Shown piece after piece: positions 23,300 through 27,095 of a DNA stretch of 27,095 nucleotides. This DNA is from JAWODU01 sp046483125 (lineage in GTDB: Bacteria > Verrucomicrobiota > Kiritimatiellia > UBA8416 > JAWODU01), in the NCBI GenBank assembly GCA_046483125.1, contig JAWODU010000089.1, positions 1 through 27,095 on the forward strand, given 5' to 3'. A program made the position numbers and the translations under genes. Position 1 is the first letter of the stretch; each line of letters opens with the position of its first letter. The notes under the pieces are model-generated. The model made no database searches. It saw nothing but the letters and a program-made list of their open reading frames with translations, and was not told the DNA's origin.

Positions 23300-24268
23300 T
23301 TATCGGCCAATACTGCCTTTTATCCGCTCGATATCGGCATCAACCATTAATTTTACCAGTCTTTCAAAATCGACCTCCGGGCGCCATCCCAGGACTCTTC
23401 GTGCCTTGGAACTGTCGCCCCGAAGCTGTTCGACTTCGGCCGGCCTCATGAAATGATCATCAACCTTTACGTACTCTCTGTAATCAAGGCCGACATAGCT
23501 GAAAGCAAGCTCCACAAGCTTTTCGACCGAATGTGACATTCCGGTCGCCACAACGTAATCATCCGGCTCATCCTGCCTCAGCATCTGCCACATAGCCTTT
23601 ACGTAGTCGCCCGCGTACCCCCAGTCCCTCTCCGCCGACATATTTCCCATGGTCAGTTCCGAGGCAAGCCCGAGCTTGATCCTTGCCGCCCCGTCGGTGA
23701 CTTTCCTCGTGACAAATTCCTTTCCCCGTCGCGGGCTTTCGTGATTGAACAGGATCCCGGAAACCGCGAAGAGGTCGTAGCTTTCCCGGTAATTCACCGT
23801 AACGTAATGGCCGAACACCTTTGCTATGCCGTAGGGACTGCGGGGATAAAAAGGCGTAAGTTCGTTCTGCGGAGTTTCCCGGACCTTTCCGAACATTTCA
23901 CTGCTTGAAGCCTGGTAGAATTTCGCACCGGGGCATACGCGCCTCATCGCCTCCAGCATGCGGACAACGCCCATTCCGGTAAATTCCCCGGTAAGTATCG
24001 GCTGGCTCCACGAAGTAGGGACAAACGACATCGCGCCCAGGTTGTATATTTCGTCCGGCTGAACGTCTTCCAGCAGTTTAATGAGAGAAAGTTCGTCCAG
24101 CAGGTCGGCCTGCCCGAAGCATATCCTGTCCTTGATATGGGCGATCCGTTCGAATTTTTCGGTACTGGAGCGCCGAACCATGCCGTGTACTTCGTATCCC
24201 TTTTCAAGAAGAAATTCGGCCAGGTATGAACCGTCCTGACCCGTTATGCCGGTGATCAAAGCCTTCAT
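23300..24268 (-). CDS. gmd: GDP-mannose 4,6-dehydratase
   Basis: This 322-aa extended SDR carries GITGQDGSYLAEFLLEKGY (7-25), VRRSS (31-35), S122/E124 in SSSEMFG, Y146 and K150 in SPYGIAK, and NHESPRRGKEFVTRK. These are hallmark Gmd motifs. It converts GDP-D-mannose to GDP-4-dehydro-6-deoxy-D-mannose in the cytoplasm, the precursor of GDP-D-rhamnose, GDP-L-fucose and related sugars. At the position of the E. coli catalytic Thr there is a Ser. It follows the isomerase-like gene by 18 bp and precedes rmd by 23 bp. Together they point to a D-rhamnose-containing surface glycan. Confidence 0.95.
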   Translation of the reverse strand: MKALITGITGQDGSYLAEFLLEKGYEVHGMVRRSSTEKFERIAHIKDRICFGQADLLDELSLIKLLEDVQPDEIYNLGAMSFVPTSWSQPILTGEFTGMGVVRMLEAMRRVCPGAKFYQASSSEMFGKVRETPQNELTPFYPRSPYGIAKVFGHYVTVNYRESYDLFAVSGILFNHESPRRGKEFVTRKVTDGAARIKLGLASELTMGNMSAERDWGYAGDYVKAMWQMLRQDEPDDYVVATGMSHSVEKLVELAFSYVGLDYREYVKVDDHFMRPAEVEQLRGDSSKARRVLGWRPEVDFERLVKLMVDADIERIKGSIGR

Positions 24269-24286
24269 GTAAACCTCCGACTCCGC

Positions 24287-25201
24287 CTACTCTCGCCACA
24301 GTTCCCCGATACAGGCCAACCCGTCACGGACTTCCTGGGACGATGTGCCGGGGGCCGGTTCAAAAACAATAACCTTACTTGATGAACACGCCTCCTTGAA
24401 AGCCCGGAAATCCATATTTCCGCAGGGAGGCATCAGGTGGTCAAAAGCCGGCGGAACTACATCGTGCAGATGGATGCCGGCAAGATAAGGTTTTAATCTT
24501 TCAAGGCAGTGCAGGTGATTAATGAAACCGAGCTCCTGCAGTACCTGGGCGTGGCCGAGGTCGTGCCAGTAGCCAACCCGTGAAGGTCCGAAACGCTCAA
24601 CAATATCAACAATTTCATCCTCCGCGGGCAGGCCCTCCCATGAGGGAAGGTTCTCCAGGGCCACGCGCACTCCCGCAGAATCAATCGCAGGCAGAAGCTC
24701 TTCAATCGATTTATCAAGCGCTTCAAGGTGCCGGCCGGCTTTTCTGTCTCTCAGCATCATCAGCTTGACCTTGAGCTTCTCGTATTTACGGGAGTACTGC
24801 TTGCCCGCTGAGTGCAGGGCGATGAGTTTAGGGGTTATATTCTTCATCCGAACGCGACCTGCGTGAATTACAACGGTATGGGCGCCGACCCGGCCGGCAA
24901 ATTCAACGGTCTTGGCGATGTGCCTTACGGCGTTTTTTCTCGCCGCGGGGTCCAGACTGCCCGGGAGGAACAGTTCCGGCGTCGCGGACGGGGCGCCGAC
25001 CGGAAGGGGACAGAAGTTATGTACCGTCTCCACGGTAACCGTCTTTTCGTCAACGGCCTCCAGAACACCGGGAACCAGGTCAAGCGTCAGGTTGTATCCA
25101 AGCTCAACCGTATCAAAACCGACAGCCGCGATTTCCTCGATCATGGCCTTGCCGGAGGAATGCCTGTGAGCGTTCCAGTGTGTTGACAGAGAAAACTTCA
25201 T
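24287..25201 (-). CDS. TIM-barrel sugar phosphate isomerase/epimerase-like protein
   Basis: This 304-aa protein belongs to the AP-endonuclease-2/xylose-isomerase-like TIM-barrel superfamily. It begins MKFSLSTHWNAHRHSSG and has likely metal ligands in VVIHAGR, VALENLPSW (Glu), WHDLGHAQ (Asp, His), GIHLHDV (His) and VFEPAPG (Glu). Members isomerise sugars or inositols, or cleave nucleic acids; the exact substrate cannot be read here. It precedes gmd by 18 bp, so a sugar-supply role is possible but unproven. The start codon lies immediately after the rpsU terminator hairpin. Its likely ribosome-binding GGGGAG (25211-25216) is inside that hairpin's arm, 9 nt from the ATG. Confidence 0.78.
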   Translation of the reverse strand: MKFSLSTHWNAHRHSSGKAMIEEIAAVGFDTVELGYNLTLDLVPGVLEAVDEKTVTVETVHNFCPLPVGAPSATPELFLPGSLDPAARKNAVRHIAKTVEFAGRVGAHTVVIHAGRVRMKNITPKLIALHSAGKQYSRKYEKLKVKLMMLRDRKAGRHLEALDKSIEELLPAIDSAGVRVALENLPSWEGLPAEDEIVDIVERFGPSRVGYWHDLGHAQVLQELGFINHLHCLERLKPYLAGIHLHDVVPPAFDHLMPPCGNMDFRAFKEACSSSKVIVFEPAPGTSSQEVRDGLACIGELWRE

Positions 25202-25235
25202 TAAGAAAAGCTCCCCGGCGATATCGCCGGAGAGC
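25202..25235 (-). terminator. Rho-independent terminator of rpsU overlapping the next gene's ribosome-binding site
   Basis: On the minus strand GCTCTCCGGCG pairs with CGCCGGGGAGC (one mismatch, ATAT loop), followed by TTTTCTT. The 3' arm contains GGGGAG, the best ribosome-binding site for the isomerase-like gene whose ATG begins at 25201. The hairpin could therefore both end rpsU transcripts and hide the downstream initiation site. Confidence 0.8.
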
Positions 25236-25301
25236 CTTGCTGAAACTGGCAGACACCTTAAATCCGATGGAAATTATCAATAAAATGAGGCTCTGCGCGC
25301 C

Positions 25302-25490
25302 TCAGGTAAAATTGCGCGCTCTCGCCCTGGCGGATTTCCGGCGTTTCTTTTCACTCGGTTTTTCGAAATAACGGTTCGAACGCAGCTCTTTCATCATGCC
25401 TTCCTTGTCCATGATCTTCTTGAGCCGCCTCATCGCCTTCTGCACCGATTCGCCTCTTCTGACCCTTACATGAATCACTGACCCTATCAC
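25302..25490 (-). CDS. rpsU: 30S ribosomal protein S21
   Basis: This 62-aa basic protein contains the S21 signature VIHVRVRRGESVQKAMRRLK and a long Lys/Arg-rich tail (EKKRRKSARARARN). S21 is a small-subunit protein that helps mRNA initiation. I use GTG 25490, which gives MIGSVIHVR. A GTG at 25478 would give MIHVR; GGGAAGGGAGA upstream is too close to the first GTG and about 13 nt from the second, so the start is uncertain by four residues. The gene appears monocistronic, ended by the hairpin at 25202-25235. TTGACT on the minus strand (25564-25569) is a possible -35 element without a good -10. Confidence 0.93.
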   Translation of the reverse strand: MIGSVIHVRVRRGESVQKAMRRLKKIMDKEGMMKELRSNRYFEKPSEKKRRKSARARARNFT

Positions 25491-25597
25491 TCTCCCTTCC
25501 CGGCAAATGCCCGATATTCACATGTTCACTGGCGCCGGAAACGTACATCAATCCGGCGGAGACAGTCAAAGAAATTCTCCGGAAAAGGGCATAAATA

Positions 25598-25619
25598 CCC
25601 GAAAACCGGCGTTTTCAGG
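25598..25619 (-). terminator. Hairpin downstream of the polytopic membrane protein gene
   Basis: On the minus strand CCTGAAAAC pairs with GTTTTCGGG (9 bp with one T-G pair, GCCG loop), followed by TATTTAT. It lies 43 bp after the stop of the membrane-protein gene and upstream of rpsU. The T-tract is interrupted, so confidence is limited. Confidence 0.45.
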
Positions 25620-25661
25620 CCAAAAATACTCTGACGCGAGCCCTTCGCGGGTTCCGGACGG

Positions 25662-26690
25662 CTATTTGTCCAGCTTTTCCGGCAGTACCAGAATAGACCG
25701 CATCAGGTCCACCAGAAGGTGGTAAAAGGCGAAAACCACGTAACTGGCCAGCGGCAGGCACGCTCCCATTATTATGAGCCTCAGAGCTACGGCGCCCGCG
25801 GCAAACTGGCCGGAATGCAGAAGCGGGAAAAACGCGAAAAGAAGACCCAGGGTTCCGACAATCGCCCCGACTCCGAAGGCGAGGGGAACCAGCCGCACCA
25901 CGGCCTTCATCAGGAAAGACATAATGCCGATAGCCTCTTCTCCCGCGCGGATTTTTTTACCGAAGCTGGTATTGGCCATTGACGGATTGAGCGCTATATA
26001 CGCAACCGCGTCGCACAAAAGGGCCAAACCGATGCCGATGAACAGAAAACTCCATCCTCGAGGCCTTATCTGCAGTATGCAGAAGATGAAAAGACCAACC
26101 CCGAGTATTTCCGTCAGCACCGCCAGACAGTCCAGAAACGCCGGCGACCCGAGCCTGCTCGGAGAAGCCTTGATCATGGACTCGCCTGCGTGCAGAAACT
26201 TATCGGCAGTGTACTGAAGGGCCACCAGAAGCAGTGTCACTCCTATGCCTATCAGAATAAGGGACCAGCTCGAAAACTTTATCGCCGCGGCAATATAGAA
26301 CAGCATAGCCAGAACCTGCGCGGCAACGAGCCCGGCATGTCCGTACCTTGCCGACCAGCGCGCCACGGCCTCATACCGCTCGGGCGGGAAAATATTACGG
26401 GCCCAGTCGAGAAGCCTGTCTATCGCCGCCACCGATTTTCTCGGATCGAATTTGGCCGAACTGGCCGCCGTTTTTATCTTTTTGTAGGAATTCCCTATGG
26501 CTTTTTCGGCTCCGGAAGTGACCTTTCGCGTCACTTCAATGAATTTGTCTTCTTCAGCCTGTTCGCTTTCCGCTGAAGGTTCAGAAGACGATTTTCCGGA
26601 AGCGGCATCTTTTTCGGGCTCTGCAGGCGGTTGCGTTTCTTTTTTCTGGTGCGATTTGCTCTCTTTAGCTTTTTCCCTGTCTTCTTCCAT
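25662..26690 (-). CDS. Polytopic membrane protein with charged low-complexity N-terminus, function unknown
   Basis: I do not recognise this 342-aa protein. Residues 1-50 are Lys/Glu/Ser/Pro-rich and probably disordered. A helical linker follows (about 50-105, including EVTRKVTSGAEKAIGNSYKK). The rest has about eight hydrophobic helices, apparently as two related four-helix units. LILIGIGVTLLLVALQY and FLFIGIGLALLCDAVAY begin similar segments, as do the following GESMIKASPSRLGS and GEEAIGIMSF regions. This hints at internal duplication. The start is set by AAGGAG 8-9 nt before ATG 26690; the frame extends upstream to 26732 without such support. It is not clearly in an operon with rpsU. An inner-membrane location is expected, with the charged tail in the cytoplasm. 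Confidence 0.72.
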   Translation of the reverse strand: MEEDREKAKESKSHQKKETQPPAEPEKDAASGKSSSEPSAESEQAEEDKFIEVTRKVTSGAEKAIGNSYKKIKTAASSAKFDPRKSVAAIDRLLDWARNIFPPERYEAVARWSARYGHAGLVAAQVLAMLFYIAAAIKFSSWSLILIGIGVTLLLVALQYTADKFLHAGESMIKASPSRLGSPAFLDCLAVLTEILGVGLFIFCILQIRPRGWSFLFIGIGLALLCDAVAYIALNPSMANTSFGKKIRAGEEAIGIMSFLMKAVVRLVPLAFGVGAIVGTLGLLFAFFPLLHSGQFAAGAVALRLIIMGACLPLASYVVFAFYHLLVDLMRSILVLPEKLDK

Positions 26691-27095
26691 TTTTCCGTCT
26701 CCTTGAAATGTATGGCCAGTCATAATCCACAATTATCTTCGTCATTCTCGCGCCTTCCTGCGTTAAAGACAAGCAAAATCGCAAGCGGGGCGGCGGGCGG
26801 GAACGTTGGACCTTGAACCTCCCGCCGGTATGGCATATGGTTTCGCCGGATTTGGTGGGGGTACTGTCAAAGGTTCTATGCAAACGGATGAAGGGCGAGT
26901 TGGAACACTTAACCGCCACGCTTTGTCGTATACGCTGGTATGATCCTCTCTGAGAGTTGTTCATAGCCCCCGGCTCCGCGAGAATGGGCCCCGGACCAAG
27001 CTCGTCGGGGGCCAGATTACTATGCAGACATTTATAGAGTGCGCGGAATCCTTTCGAGAATATTTTGTCGGGAACTTGAATATGAGGCATGTCCG
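26691..27095. other. Terminal stretch without a confident gene
   Basis: These 405 bases lie upstream of the membrane-protein gene and run to the window edge. One minus-strand frame is open from the edge to 26665 (ATG at 27090, no Shine-Dalgarno) and would encode about 141 aa, but it overlaps the membrane-protein start. Its residues (PHIQVPDKIFSKGFRALYK and on) match no family I know, and codons such as ATA, AGA and CGA are frequent, unlike the neighbours. It could be the end of a gene from outside the window, a decayed gene, or non-coding DNA. No repeat family from elsewhere in the window occurs here. Confidence 0.5.

Noticed and set aside
22476..23456. A 326-codon plus-strand frame opposite rmd and gmd
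   Set aside because: It is antisense to two genes with strong family motifs and its translation is Arg/Gly-rich without recognisable features.

Overview
The window is a GC-rich bacterial chromosome segment with closely packed genes on both strands. Several genes sit in tight co-oriented runs with 4-nt ATGA overlaps. Organism: the mix suggests a Gram-negative, peptidoglycan-making bacterium, most plausibly from the PVC assemblage (Kiritimatiellota/Lentisphaerota-like) or a neighbouring phylum such as Omnitrophota. The clues are a beta-strand-repeat surface protein fragment, a secreted beta-helix protein, a FloA/NfeD membrane operon, a fused LplT-Aas protein, a 3D-domain lipoprotein and abundant dispersed hairpin repeats. 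This placement is an inference from gene style, not from a marker gene.

Layout. 1-340: 3' end of a surface or secreted beta-repeat protein. 341-1164: 0.8 kb of non-coding DNA packed with repeats. 1165-4000: a PHP phosphatase (+) convergent with radC and a PlsC-type acyltransferase (-). 4001-4382: a second, inverted copy of the repeat block. 4383-11906: three + strand genes, namely a LplT/PlsC/acyl-ACP-synthetase fusion, a membrane-anchored alpha/beta hydrolase, and a large soluble hybrid histidine kinase ending at a clear terminator. 11951-13623: a promoter, a secreted parallel beta-helix protein and a macro-domain protein. 13624-13954: another hairpin repeat copy. 13955-14891: queF (-) divergent from a 3D-domain lipoprotein (+). 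14967-18554 (-): nfeD (long), nfeD (short), floA and a one-TM protein form one apparent operon. 18633-21134 (+): pteridine-reductase-like SDR, folB and a divergent MurC-like ligase. 21061-25201 (-): a TIM-barrel sugar-phosphate isomerase/epimerase-like protein, gmd, rmd and a flippase-like membrane protein (GDP-D-rhamnose pathway). 25302-25490: rpsU (-). 25662-26690 (-): a polytopic membrane protein. 26691-27095: no confident gene.

How the genes fit together. Envelope biology dominates: phospholipid acyl repair (LplT-Aas and PlsC), membrane microdomain proteins (FloA/NfeD), deoxysugar synthesis with a putative lipid or glycan membrane protein, a cell-wall-type ligase and a 3D-domain lipoprotein. 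The pterin genes (FolM-like SDR and FolB) are translationally coupled to the Mur-type ligase.

The most unusual non-coding structure is a block holding four short hairpins in a row (456-576), present again in inverted orientation at 4185-4303. Each copy is embedded in a longer array of the same modules, and a separate 15-bp-stem hairpin family recurs at 361, 684 and 13798, with a truncated copy at 4036. The window shows no tRNA, rRNA, CRISPR array or recognisable insertion sequence.
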